From the NCBI GenBank assembly GCA_024449915.1, contig JAMZAV010001435.1, positions 151,603-215,602 on the forward strand: a stretch of DNA of 64,000 nucleotides. Direction: 5' to 3'. This stretch comes from Sweltsa coloradensis (lineage: Eukaryota > Arthropoda > Insecta > Plecoptera > Chloroperlidae). The notes under the pieces are model-generated. The model made no database searches and had not been told where the DNA came from. It saw nothing but the letters and a program-made list of their open reading frames with translations. Positions 1-10,035 of this stretch are shown in pieces; position 1 is the stretch's first letter, and every line of letters begins with the position of its first letter. A program made the position numbers and the translations under genes.

Positions 1-236
1 TCAGATGATAGGGTTGTAAACGCAAATCTTCAGACTGATAGGGTTGTAAACGCAAATCTTCAGGTGATAGGGTTGTAAACGCAAATCTTCAGGAAGTATA
101 GGGTGGTAAAAGTAAATATTCTAAATGATCGGGGTTGTAAACGCAAATCTTCAGACTGATAGGGTTGTAAACTTAAATCTTCTAAATGATAGGGTTGTAA
201 AGATAAATCGTCAGGGCGATAGGGTTAGAGTAAGGT
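1..236. repeat. ~30-bp minisatellite, about 8 units
   Basis: Eight head-to-tail units of about 30 bp share the core GATAGGGTTGTAAACGCAAA. Units 4, 5 and 7 are the most diverged. The array runs off the left edge of the window, so its full length is unknown. Confidence 0.9.
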
Positions 237-1046
237 TCGGGAGGATGGTACGCATAGTTTTGCGTGTTTAAGTGTATATTGTGCACAGATTCAAGACAGA
301 AATTTATAAACAACAATTTTAAATTAGTGCTCTAGTCTAGAATCTATGTGAAACAAAATATAATCCGTTTGCAGATGATTTTGAAAACCAAACACACATT
401 TCAAATCTTAGTTATAAGATATCAGTTTTAATGCTTATTTTGTTTTAGAATATGTTTCAAAAACATTTTTTAGGTTAAAAACCCCTTTAATAACTGACAT
501 TCGTCGTCGGTAGAGAGTTTGCAAACAAAGCCGTTATTAACACGTTTGATATATATTTTTAGTTTTGCACCAGGTTTTTCTGTACTCTCGAAATTCCGAA
601 TAATATCCACGGACGCAGAATGTGATGCGGTTTGCAGCTTGTTCGACCGGAATAAAGCTCTTTCGCAAGTGTGAATGACGAGTGGCGTGGCGCAACCGCT
701 AAACTGAGGTATTACATTCTCAGCTTGCATTCAAAATCTAAAATAAAACTTTAGTATGAAATCTGTCCAGGCACGGTTTTCCTCTCTGTACTGTACAGAC
801 TTGCTATAGGTATTATCGTGTGTGGAAAGTTTCCAGGGAAAACCCAAGGGGTATTTTATAAGATTAAAATAAAATACCAAAAGTAGCTTTTTGACTAAGA
901 TAAATCTTTAGTTTTGTCTATTTGTCCAACTGCTTTGAAACATTTCACTTTCTGGACACTACGGAAAGAGATATCGACCAACAAGTTTGATATTTCGAGT
1001 GAATACAAGCAAAATATTCAAGTTGGACCAATGTTTGAAAAGATGT
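237..1046. other. Unique-looking AT-rich stretch
   Basis: Apart from the 86-codon frame at 470-730 I see no repeat, RNA gene or coding signal in this stretch. Confidence 0.5.
470..730 (-). CDS. Uncharacterised 86-codon open reading frame
   Basis: This ATG-started frame of 86 codons lies outside any repeat I can recognise and is less AT-rich than its flanks. It has a mixed hydrophobic and charged composition with a Lys-rich second half (KLKIYIKR, then CKLSTDDEC). There is no signal peptide, membrane segment or known motif. An in-frame TGA lies immediately 5' of the ATG, so the frame cannot be extended upstream without splicing, although a TTTTATTTTAG acceptor-like stretch sits just before it. 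It could be a small gene, a first exon or chance. I do not recognise the family. Confidence 0.25.
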   Translation of the reverse strand: MQAENVIPQFSGCATPLVIHTCERALFRSNKLQTASHSASVDIIRNFESTEKPGAKLKIYIKRVNNGFVCKLSTDDECQLLKGFLT

Positions 1047-1123
1047 GTCCCGCCCGGGGATCGAGCCCGGGTCTCCGCCTTGACGCAACGATGCTTTACC
1101 AAGTAAGTTATCGGGCCACTGGG
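1047..1123 (-). mobile_element. tRNA-like SINE head (left, inverted copy)
   Basis: Read on the minus strand this matches the element at 1388-1467. It has an A-box-like segment (AACTTACTTGGTAAAGCA) and a B-box (GGCTCGATCCC) followed by CGGGCGGGAC. It is the left member of an inverted pair of tRNA-derived heads that bracket the 36-bp array. Confidence 0.7.
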
Positions 1124-1184
1124 TTTATCTCTTCTCAATTGCTGGATGTGATGTATGGGCGTGTGATATGTGATAAAAAATTAG

Positions 1185-1400
1185 ATACTTCAATTGATAA
1201 GGGATGTTCCCAGTGGCCCGAAACTTCAATTGATAAGGGATGTTCCCAGTGGCCCGATACTTCAATTGATAAGGGATGTTCCCAGTGGCCCGAAACTTCA
1301 ATTGATAAGGGATGTTCCCAGTGGCCCGATACTTCAATTGATAAGGGATGTTCCCAGTGGCCCGATACTTCAATTGATAAGGGATGTTCCCAGTGGCCCC
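1185..1400. repeat. 36-bp tandem repeat, six units
   Basis: Six almost identical 36-bp units each contain a GGGA-TG-TTCCC mini-hairpin and the segment CAGTGGCCCGAT. That segment is also the first part of the two flanking tRNA-like heads. Units differ mainly at one position (CCCGAT versus CCCGAA). The array therefore looks like amplification of the 5' edge of the SINE. Because 36 is a multiple of 3, long open frames cross it on both strands. These are by-products, not genes. Confidence 0.93.
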
Positions 1401-1467
1401 ATAGCTTACTCGGTAAAGCATTTCTACGTAAAGGCGGAGGACCCGGGTTCGATCCCCGGTCGGGACA
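1388..1467 (+). mobile_element. tRNA-like SINE head (right copy)
   Basis: The A-box-like segment TAGCTTACTCGGTAAAGCA and the B-box GGTTCGATCCC are spaced as in a tRNA gene, and the sequence ends CGGTCGGGACA. The anticodon arm is not convincing, so this is a tRNA-derived SINE promoter rather than a working tRNA. Its inverted partner lies at 1047-1123. Confidence 0.75.
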
Positions 1468-1556
1468 ACATTGCTCTACCTTGTCCTTTAGTGGGCTTAC
1501 GCTGTTGCATTTCACTAAAGCAGAATATATTTTGACCTTCAGAGACGTGTGACCAT

Positions 1557-1592
1557 GCAGTTATGTGACTGAGTGAGTGGACTCTAAATACG
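1557..1592 (+). mobile_element. 3' tail fragment of SINE family S1
   Basis: The stretch CAGTTATGTGACTGAGTG followed by a TAGACTC-like end repeats the 3' end of the full S1 copy at 1617-2001. An older S1 tail therefore lies immediately upstream in the same orientation. Confidence 0.6.
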
Positions 1593-1616
1593 ACTACTTT
1601 AATATTTAATATTTGT

Positions 1617-2001
1617 GTGGCTCGTTGGTCTTGTGGCTAGCCTACCTGCTTTGAATGCAGAAGGTCCAGGATTCGATTCCCGTTAAAGTCAGAAGTTTTT
1701 TAACTTCTGATTTGGATTTAGGTTCATCAGTTCTTCTCTTAGGAATTTGTAAACGGTCCTAGCAACGAAATACATAAATTTAGAGTTGTTCTGAATCGGC
1801 CTTCTTGATTTCGGCGTTGATCCGCGGGTGTTCGCACTGTCCACCACTGATTGCTATATTTCCTATTAAAAATATCGATCTTTGGTTGGTTATCGCTCAC
1901 TCGTCGATTGCGTCGGGGCCTGCAGGGTTGGCTTAGTCGCTTTGGTTTACTGTCCCTCACTGAAAATCAGTTATGTGACTGAGTGGGTAGACTATAAATA
2001 C
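1617..2001 (+). mobile_element. SINE family S1, full-length copy
   Basis: This is a tRNA-derived SINE of about 380 bp. The head has an A-box-like TGGTCTTGTGGCTAGCC and a B-box GGATTCGATTCC. It is followed by a small hairpin (AGAAGTT/AACTTCT) and a body shared with copies at 44015-44390 and 48360-48775. It ends GAGTGGGTAGACTATAAAT and runs into a (TTTA)n tract. The three copies are clearly diverged, so the family is old. Confidence 0.8.
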
Positions 2002-2005
2002 GTAT

Positions 2006-2042
<37 letters not shown>

Positions 2043-2110
2043 TTTATTTATTATTATTTAATTATTTATTTATTTATTTATTTATTATTATTTTATTTAT
2101 TTATTATTTA
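2002..2110. repeat. (TTTA)n microsatellite
   Basis: An imperfect TTTA tract of about 110 bp forms the 3' tail of the preceding SINE, with a few ATT interruptions. Confidence 0.95.
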
Positions 2111-3040
2111 ATCTTTATCTGCGATATGGACGTCGTAAAAGGTCACCCTCGACCGGAGGTCGAAAACCAAGCACATTCAACTTTCTACAAACCACTTCAA
2201 TTGACATTTTAGCCACACCTAAAACTTAATCCCGCTCTTAAGGGGACTAACTAGGCAGGGTGTAAAGCAGCTTTTATGCCAATTTACCAACATGACTCAT
2301 TAGTCACTAAATCACCTTTTCACTAGTATTGTACTTTAAACTCTTAGTTTTTTCATTCATCTTGGTTTTTCTCTCTTTTTACACTTATACTCTTCTTATA
2401 CTCTAGTTTTAGTTTTTATTGTATTTATTGTATACTCAAAATGTTATAATGCTTATTCATGCATTTAATGTTTTGTATAACGCATTTGTATCGCTTTAAA
2501 TTGTAATGAATGTGTGTTTTTAATTGTAATAGTTTTAGTTACCTAACACTTGTGGGTTGATAATAACCTGTTGTTAGATATTATAAAGGGCATATCCAAG
2601 GATTGAAGATCTGTTTATTTCAATTATTTATCTTTTCTCAAAAATATTTTTTCAATTTAAATTATTCTTATGTCACAAATTAAAAGATGACGTGATGACG
2701 AAATTAAATTTTCTCCGATTTCCCCTGGTGTCACCAGAACGTGCGTGCACAGGGTCCGCGAGCGCGCCTCAAGGAAAGGGGATCCGACGTAATCACTGTG
2801 CAAATTGGACGCGCCTGCTTCCATACATATGGTAATATCTAGGTCCAATCTCTAGGCCAGATGGACACCTCAGATCGACGAAATCCCATTTGAATATCAC
2901 AAACTTCTCACTGCCTACTACAAATTTGCACACCCATCGAAATCGAAAAGTTGTTGAAATCCCAGCAGGGTTAAAATTACTTTAAGGAGGTTCCATTGTT
3001 TGTACCTCTCTATAGTCAGGTATATTTTGGCAACACGATT
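2111..3040. other. No recognisable feature
   Basis: AT-rich sequence with no supported exon, RNA gene or repeat. A 63-codon minus-strand frame near 2657-2848 has no splice or family support. Confidence 0.5.
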
Positions 3041-3245
3041 ATGAGACGAGGGAGTGATGGTGACAGAGTATTACAACGGAACTCGAACGGGACTTCTGGT
3101 GATCAATTATGTATGTTTGTTTGTTCGATTCGGAACGGCCGAACTGCTAAACCGATTGCGCTGAAATTTTAAACAAACATCCGGAAACAGTTTTGTGGGT
3201 GCTGTTAGCATTTTCAGCAAATTGCGTAACAATTTAAGCTCACGA
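3041..3245 (+). mobile_element. Decayed HLE3-like element fragment
   Basis: The order of blocks matches the 5' part of HLE3: a GACGAGGGAG start, a TTTGTTTG stretch, then CCGAACTGCTAAACCGATTG and CGCTGAAATTTTAAAC. The 3' half is not recognisable. Confidence 0.55.
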
Positions 3246-3902
3246 GAAACTCGGAGAAAGACAAAAGTTTTAAAACAATATAAACAAACAAGTATTCTCT
3301 ATAATGTCCCAAATGTTTAAAAAATTGCTGATTGTTAAGTTATGTCCCGCCCAAAACGTTTTCAACAATATTTTACCGATATGTATAAATCCCTCTTTCA
3401 TACTCTCAACGTTTAAGCCATCTTTCTTTTACATTAAATATATAAATCCAAGGGCGACACAAGCCTATACTGTTTCTTATAGCCAGTATATTCATTTCCT
3501 TCCTGCTATAATTAGAACGAAATTAAGTAATGCCAGCACAGAGACTTCATTATCAACCTTCTCAGCTGTAGCTTCAGCCTGTTTCAAATATTAACGAATA
3601 CATAAGTAATTCGGAATGTCTTGTGTCAAAAAGACGCGTACCGGTAGCTTCTAGTCTAACGTCGCGAACTAAATAATGTAGCGGCCGTGTGGTGGAGCAG
3701 GCAGCAAGCAGCAAGCAGCACGGCGAACAGGCTGGTATACATTATTCAGAGCTATCCTATGATCAAACAGGCTCGCCGGAGCACAAGCGCATCTATACAT
3801 CTTAGGAGAGAACAACTTCTCATGTGTGATTTTCTTTGTGAATAGTTTGAATGTCAAATACTCAAGAGATAATTCTATTTAAAAGGCGACAACGCTCATA
3901 TG
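3246..3902. other. No recognisable feature
   Basis: Contains 62- and 96-codon chance frames and a short AGCAAGCAGCA stretch near 3700. I see nothing else I can support. Confidence 0.5.
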
Positions 3903-3968
3903 ATTGGGTCGCTGGTCTGAAGCGTATGACACTAGGAGGACGCGGGCTCGAATCCCGCATGGTGGCAT
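3903..3968 (+). mobile_element. tRNA-like sequence (SINE head or tRNA pseudogene)
   Basis: An A-box-like GGGTCGCTGGTCTGAAGCG and a B-box GGCTCGAATCC closed by GC-rich T-arm bases (GCGGG/CCCGC) are correctly spaced. The acceptor ends do not pair well. It resembles a tRNA-derived promoter more than a working tRNA. Confidence 0.5.
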
Positions 3969-4544
3969 GGTTTTTGTAAATTTATTTCACCCTAATCTAT
4001 TTTATCACACTTCACAACTCATCATCTCGAATAGCAATATTTGAAACAAAATAACAAACAAACATCGAGTGCACAGGCTACTTACGTCATACTTTTGTTC
4101 TACTTCCACCCTCTGATAGCTAGATAACTAAAGATCCGTATCATCCCCATTTACACAATAATTAAGTCACAGTTGGTCGACTGTGAGTTCTCAAAGTCCA
4201 GAACAACTTTAAGATCTTTACCTATTTTATGAGTAAACAAACGGTAAAAAATTGGTACAAATCATGTAGGAAATAAGTATCACCTGAGTGAGCACAAAAC
4301 ATAAATCATGATTGAAGGAACAAAAAAGACTTTGATCGAAAAGTACGTTTTAGGACTAAATTAGTGGCGACCTCGTGCTAATTATATTTTGTTTTCGAAT
4401 TTCGTACACTCGTTAAAAAAATTGTATTTGAAAGTTTTCTGAACGCAATATTATTAGTTTATTACACACCATAGCAACGTCTACTTAATCCAATGTTTAA
4501 AAGGATGTCTTGTATAAAGGCAACTATGATTATATACAGGTTTT
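3969..4544. other. No recognisable feature
   Basis: AT-rich and without recognisable genes or repeats. Confidence 0.45.
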
Positions 4545-4868
4545 GGCTGTCAGGTCGGGTTCGAGAAGTGAACTGCTTCGAAGTTTTGGGACGGGTCGGG
4601 TCGGGCATAGGGAAAAGGCGATCGTTAGATTACTTATACTTCAATACAAACGGATATTGTAATTTACTTGCGAAGAATCTATATTATAATTTTCTTACAA
4701 TTTATTTTCTTTTGTCTGAATTAAAATTACATTTTGTAAATATATATAAATTTAAAATTGTATGGACCGGCACCTCCACCATCACACCAAAAAATGCGTT
4801 TTTCTTACTCTAAAATCGGATATTTTTTTGATGATCGAGTCGAAAACCCAGAAACCCGACCAGAAATG
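4545..4868. repeat. Interspersed repeat G (copy 1)
   Basis: One end carries GGTCGGG-type blocks. The other carries GGCACCTCCACCAT followed by AAAATCGGAT and CGAGTCGAAAACCCAG. The same two ends recur at 32345-32440 and 33300-33425, where HLE2 has been inserted between them. No open frame or terminal repeat is evident, so the class is unknown. Confidence 0.5.
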
Positions 4869-5012
4869 TCATATCACTGAATAATGTAGCCTATATTGTT
4901 GATTTTGATTGATCCGTTCTGCATAAATAACAGACTTATTTAATGTATTATTATTTCCTGTGCCGTGGTTGCATGGAAAGGGAAGATGTTGGCAATAAGG
5001 CCAGTGACTCAC

Positions 5013-5078
5013 CCTCGATCTCGCCCGGTTCTGCGAGGGGCTGTACGGGTCCCCGTAGCCTTGACGACCTCCCGGGAA
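5013..5078 (-). CDS. Probable 66-bp internal exon, likely of the ADAM-like gene
   Basis: On the minus strand a TTGTTGTTGTTGCAG acceptor is followed by 66 bp of distinctly GC-rich sequence and then a GTGAGT donor. The exon is exactly 22 codons long and open in the frame that reads FPGGRQGYGDPYSPSQNR and then ARSR. It is low-complexity, rich in Gly, Pro, Ser and Arg, with no catalytic motif. The 16699-16847 exon upstream on the same strand ends in phase 0, and this one starts and ends in phase 0. They could be joined directly across an 11.6-kb intron. I infer a linker within the ADAM propeptide, possibly an alternatively used cassette exon. The splice sites and composition are seen; the link to the same gene is inference. 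Confidence 0.5.
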
Positions 5079-5570
5079 CTGCAACAACAACAACAACAAT
5101 CATTAGGACGAGCTATCACATCAGTTTTCATTCCACCAATATCAATATGGGACAATAGCCCGTAATAAGTCAGTTATACTAGTTTACATTGCGATTGTGT
5201 CAACAAATGCGAAGCGATTAGCTACGGAACAAGTTGACATTTAGTTATACATACCATGCAATTAAACAACAAAATAACGTCGTGAAACTAGTAGGAGTCC
5301 TTATTGCCTAATATTGAATTGACTAGGTATGTTGCAGGTAACTTTAAAATACAATGAAATATTGTGATTGTTTTTTACATGTAATGAATTTCTGTTTAAT
5401 ATTTATTTGCTGTCTGTTAGTTGAAGTATAAAAGAAATACAGAGCTTGATTTAACCTCGCCAATTTGGATGGTTCATGGGTGGGTGGGTATTACGTTTGA
5501 CCTTGGTTTTACAGTAGGCGACTATGACGCTATTATAACAAACCAACAAGTAGTCAGAATTTAATCTGTT
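5079..5570. other. Intron-like AT-rich sequence
   Basis: Apart from the (CAA)n that serves as the acceptor tract of the 5013-5078 exon, nothing recognisable is present. Confidence 0.45.
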
Positions 5571-5642
5571 GACTTCATAGCTCAGTTGGTAACAGCATCT
5601 GACCGGACTAAGATGTCCCGGGTTAAATCCCCGGTGGAGCCA
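5571..5642 (+). pseudogene. tRNA pseudogene or SINE head
   Basis: This is the most tRNA-like sequence in the window. It has a near-perfect A-box TAGCTCAGTTGGT, a perfect 5-bp T stem (CCGGG/CCCGG) around TTAAATC, a 5-bp anticodon stem (CATCT/AGATG) and six of seven acceptor pairs. The anticodon loop is about ten bases instead of seven, so decoding is not possible as drawn. I call it a pseudogene. No poly-A or SINE body was identified downstream. Confidence 0.55.
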
Positions 5643-5849
5643 CTCATTGTAAATTCTATGGATGTAAGGTAGTAATATTTTTTTCGATTTGTTTATTTTC
5701 ATAATAGTTTAATTTATTTATTGATTTTGTTAAAACCCTTGAAAATGGAAAACTAGTTTTCCGAAACGTTGGGAATAAATATTGATCTTAATTAATAAAC
5801 ATTGTTTTTGTTAGTTGTTACACATGTCATTTGGAGAGAAATTAAAAAA

Positions 5850-6053
5850 GTCCCTCTATCGGGCATATAACTAGGTTCTGACACACTCGAGCTGTGTGTA
5901 CGTATATATAGCCTGATGTCCCTCTATCGGGCATATAACTAGGTTCTGACACACTCGAGCTGTGTGTACGTATATATAGCCTGATGTCCCTCTATCGGGC
6001 ATATAACTAGGTTCTGACACACTCGAGCTGTGTGTACGTATATATAGCCTGAC
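5850..6053. repeat. 68-bp tandem repeat, three identical units
   Basis: Three consecutive 68-bp units start at 5850, 5918 and 5986 and appear identical apart from the final base or two. The perfect identity means a recent amplification, or an assembly effect. Confidence 0.95.
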
Positions 6054-6738
6054 CGCCTGCGTCGTTCTTGCTTTGAAAACCAACCATCCAGTTCCAGAAG
6101 AAAATTTCGATATCGATTTTGGATCAGTGAAATGACGTTCAGCGCAATAATCCCAATTTTACGACTTCGACGGTTGATAAATGTTTAAACCTACCGGAAA
6201 CCTCATTCTTACAACTTATTACTTATAAACGTTGAAAGTGCTTTGGAAGCCACAAGCCAGCAATTTTATTCCACTGCTTTTTCCGATATAAGCTGAAGTT
6301 ATCGCTCGTTTTTACACGCTACGTATAAAACGACCTGCCTCGTAGCACACCCGTGTTAAATATGGAGGATATAAATGGGGGCATATAGGATTTAAGTGTA
6401 GGACTACAACTGACGCATTACTCTTGAAGACACTAAAGTGTTGCAATGAACCACTCACAAAAACATGGACGCAGCGTTACTTTTGCGCAAAACGGACGCA
6501 CATGTCACTAGTTATAATGTTTTATGGCTAAAATGTACGATTTAACAAAATGCATGAGAATGCTGATAGTGATAAGCAATACAATTTATTTAATGTTTTA
6601 TTTATTTATTTCGTACTACCATGTTGCTGCTGTGTAACTGCTCAGTATAAAACTGTATGTTTGGTAGGAATTAATGTGTAAAGTGCATAATGAACTCTTT
6701 ACTAATGCTCTCTAATTGAAAGTGCAAATTATTAAACA
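6054..6738. other. No recognisable feature
   Basis: Unique-looking AT-rich DNA. No exon or repeat is supported. Confidence 0.45.
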
Positions 6739-7343
6739 AGGCCGCTTCGCGGGAGCTATTTTTTCGTCGCGTTGATGGATGAGCTTTTCTAATAAATTTT
6801 TAGTTTGCGTGGGATCCCTTTACTTCTGAAAGTTCTTTTTGAACGCATTGTAGCCTTGTAGGGGATTGTTGTCAAGTTTCTATTGTAACTTGTTAATTGT
6901 TGTTATATACCTCAAATAACTTATATTAAAACCTTTTTTTTATGGATTCTGGCTAACTTTTCCAACTTTTCTTTCAAAAGGTTCTACATCACCATAACCT
7001 TAATGTCCATGTTAAATATTATGAACGTTGTAGCCCCACCCGTTTGGTCAGAATCGGCCCAAATGTCACGAAAATATCGCACTAAAAATCGAAAAAAATC
7101 GTAAAAGTACGATATTCATGAGAAATATTTCTTCGATTGTACCCAAAAACGTGGCAGGTCTAATTTTCAGAGATTTTAAAGATCCCTCCCAATTTTCATC
7201 AAGATCGCATATGCCGTTTGCCCGGTAGAGAGCGAACAAACAGACAAAAATACAAACAAAAAACAAACAAACAAAAAAAAAAAACTCCCGAGCTAATTTT
7301 TTTGGGGGTCAGTGAAATTGAAGTCTTCGCTTCGCTCATCCAA
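6739..7343 (-). mobile_element. HLE1 Helitron-like non-autonomous element
   Basis: Read on the minus strand it starts TTGGATGAGCG at 7343, next to an A. It passes through the common block (GGCATATGCGATCTTGATGA, then GGGCCGATTCTGACCAAACG) and ends with GCTCATCCATCAACGCGACG and a GCGAAGCGGCC hairpin edge near 6739. The final CTAG is degraded to CTTG. There is no coding capacity; the open frame across 7066-7266 is chance. Confidence 0.7.
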
Positions 7344-7453
7344 TGATAAATAATTCTATTCCGTTCGAATAAAATGTGTCATTTAGCTGGAAATGCCGTA
7401 CCAACCAAAACATTATCATACCTGTAAGCAATAGATAGAAACATCATGGATAA

Positions 7454-7633
7454 ACTAGGGAAACGCCAAAGTCGTTGTTAAACGAGTGAGTGAGCCATAT
7501 GTATAGTACCCGGTATCATTCCCCATACTGGGCTAGATCCAGCCTTGGGTATATGGGAGGAAATGGGATGTTCCCGGGTACTCAACACTTGGCTCACTCA
7601 CTCGTTTAACAACGACTTTGGCGTTTCCCTAGT
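7454..7633. repeat. 180-bp terminal palindrome of HLE3
   Basis: The sequence ACTAGGGAAACGCCAAAGTC, running on through CGTTGTTAAACGAGTGAGTG, is repeated in inverted orientation at the right side. The arms are nearly perfect and more than 40 bp long, with a further imperfect inner stem around GGGCTAGATCCAGCC. It can fold as one long hairpin. The same palindrome closes the copies at 24359, 25668, 26366 and 26908. Confidence 0.9.
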
Positions 7634-8045
7634 TATTTAAATTGAACATTCAAAATGCGAATCGTGTTCGAAACGTATAAGCGTGAAACATTAACAAATT
7701 TCCAAGATAAAACAAAATCACCTAATTTTTATTTCCCATTTAACACCCCTCAAAAATAATATGTGGGTGTAAAAATATAAAAAAGTTCTCACTAACGGGC
7801 ATCGCACCCCAACCCTCCGTGTAGTAGGCTAAATGCTTTCCACTAGGCCATGTCAGCCAGGTAGATCTCGTCCCGCTAGCTGCTACTAAACAAATGCTAT
7901 CGATATTTTTAAAAAACTTAATTTTTTTATTGAAGGCTTAAATTGCAATGGATCTAGCAGATTTTGTTAACAGTTCTCAGTAAACTCGTACCGGATCTCT
8001 GTTTAAAATTTCAGCGTAATTTGTTCAGCGGTTCGGCTGATTTTC

Positions 8046-8196
<151 letters not shown>

Positions 8197-8366
8197 TGAG
8201 TTGAATGGAGACACTCGGTCGCTCCGCTCCCTCGTTTAATCATTTCATTCCAGATCACGATGTTTGTATTATTTGGAGATAGAAAGTTTTTAATGATATC
8301 TTATTACTTACACCAACTTATTAACATTGTTTTTATATTTACCATCCACATAGCTGTTTTTTATAC

Positions 8367-8885
8367 ACTAGGAAAACGCTAAAGTCCCGTCGCGTTGATG
8401 GGTGAGCTTTTTTGTAAGTTTTTAGTTTGCGTGGGATCTATTTACTTATCAAGTGCCTTTTGAACGCATTGTTGGTGATTGTTGTCAAGTTTATGTTGTT
8501 ACTTGTATAAACCTTATAAAACACATATTAAAACCTTTATTCTATGGATTCTGACTAACTTTTTCAACTTTTTCTTTCAAAAAGCAATACATCACCATTA
8601 CCTTAATGTCCATGTGAAATATGAACGTTGTAGCCCCACCTGTTTGAACAGAATCGGCCCAAATGTCACGAAAATATCGCACTAAAAATCGAAAAAATCG
8701 TAAAAGTACGATATTCATGAGAAATATTTTTTCGATTGTACCCAAAAACGTGACAACTCTAAGTTCAGAGATTTCGAAGGTCCCCTCCAATTTTCATCAA
8801 GATCGCATATTATGCCGTTTACCCGGTAGAGAGCGAACAAACAGACAGAAAAACAAACAAAAAAAAAAAAAACACCCGAGCTAAA
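8367..8885 (-). mobile_element. HLE1 element, 5'-truncated
   Basis: The 3' terminus is intact (ACTAGGAAAACGC as read on the plus strand, from 8367) and the central HLE1 blocks follow. The sequence stops at the A-rich tract near 8885, just before HLE2 at 8907. The TTGGATGAGC 5' terminus is missing. Confidence 0.75.
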
Positions 8886-8906
8886 TTGGTTATTTTAATA
8901 TGTTTT

Positions 8907-10035
8907 TTGGATAAGCGTAGCGAGCGAAGCGAAGATTCCATTTCACTACATTGAAGAAAAAAATCCGGAATGTTTTTGTTTTTTTTTCTTTCTTTATCTC
9001 TTTCTTTTTGTATTTTTGTCGTCTGTCTGTTAGCACGATTCCGGCTAAACCGATACTCCAATTGCGATGAAATTTTCTGGAGACCTTCGAAATCTCTGAA
9101 CTTAGAACTGCCACGTTTTTGAGCGCAATCAAAAAATTATTTCTTATGAAAATCGCAATTTTTGCGATTTTTTTCGATTTAAAAAATATTTCTTCGACTT
9201 ATAACACCTTTAGATATATCCGAATGTAATGATTTTTTCACAGAACCTTAATTTTATGAATTAATATATTCGTGTGAAATGAGTTCGCAATCAAAAAATT
9301 ATTTTATATGATAATGGCATTTTAAGATTTTTTTTTAATTTTTAAAATTTCTTCGACTCATAACATCTACATGCTTTATCCGATTGTAAAAATTTTTTCA
9401 CAGAACCTTAATTTTATGAATTAATATATTCGCGTGAAATTTTAGCGTTATCGAATAATTATTTTCTATAAAAATCGCAATTTTACGTTTTTTTTTCGTT
9501 TTTAAAACAATTACGCTCATCCAACAACGAGCCCGAAAAAGCGTTTTTTTCGATTTTTTAAATTTCCTCGACTTAAAACACCTACATGCTTTATCCGATT
9601 GTAATGATTTTCACAAAACCTAATTTTATAATTTAATATATTCGTGTGAAATTTGAGCGCAATCGAAAAATTAGTTTCTTATGAAAATCGCAATTTTACG
9701 ATTTGTTTCGATTTTAATCATTTCTTCGATCTATATCACTTACATGCTTTATCCGATTGTACTGATTTTTTTTACAAAATCTTAACTTTATGAATTAATA
9801 ATATATTGGTATGAAATTTGAGCGCAATCAAAAAATAATTTAATGAAAATTGCAATTTTAAGATTTTTTTCATTTTTTTAAATTACGATTTTTTTCGTTT
9901 AAAAAAAATGTCTTAGACTTAGTAGTTATGATTTTTTCACATAACAACAGAAAATCAGCATAACGCATGGCAGCTCAATGCACCAATTACGCTCATCCAA
10001 CAACGCGCCTGAAAAAGCGTTTGCGAAGCTTCCTT
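8907..10035 (+). mobile_element. HLE2 Helitron-like element with internal 160-bp repeats
   Basis: It starts TTGGATAAGCGTAGCGAGCG and then has GGCTAAACCGATACTCCAAT and GCGATGAAATTTTCTGG. It then has four to five diverged ~160-bp repeats, each with GAGCGCAATC, AAAATCGCAATTTTACGATT and TTCACAGAACCTTA. The 3' end has CGCTCATCCAACAACGCG, the reverse complement of the family's TTGGATGAGCG terminus, then GCGTTTGCGAAGCTTCCTTG. No open frame is conserved. Related copies are at 17860, 32481 and 46184. Confidence 0.8.

Noticed and set aside
1..236. Left-edge array as a telomere repeat
   Set aside because: The ~30-bp unit is not a short G-rich telomere motif and ordinary sequence follows.
1125..1552. 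Open frames of 98-212 codons with 12-residue repeats across the 36-bp array
   Set aside because: They exist on both strands and in several frames simply because 36 is divisible by three. They run through tRNA-like SINE sequence.
7454..7633. HLE3 palindrome as a CRISPR-like or independent inverted repeat
   Set aside because: It occurs in this window only at the 3' end of HLE3 or its relics and has no spacer-repeat order; the genome is eukaryotic.
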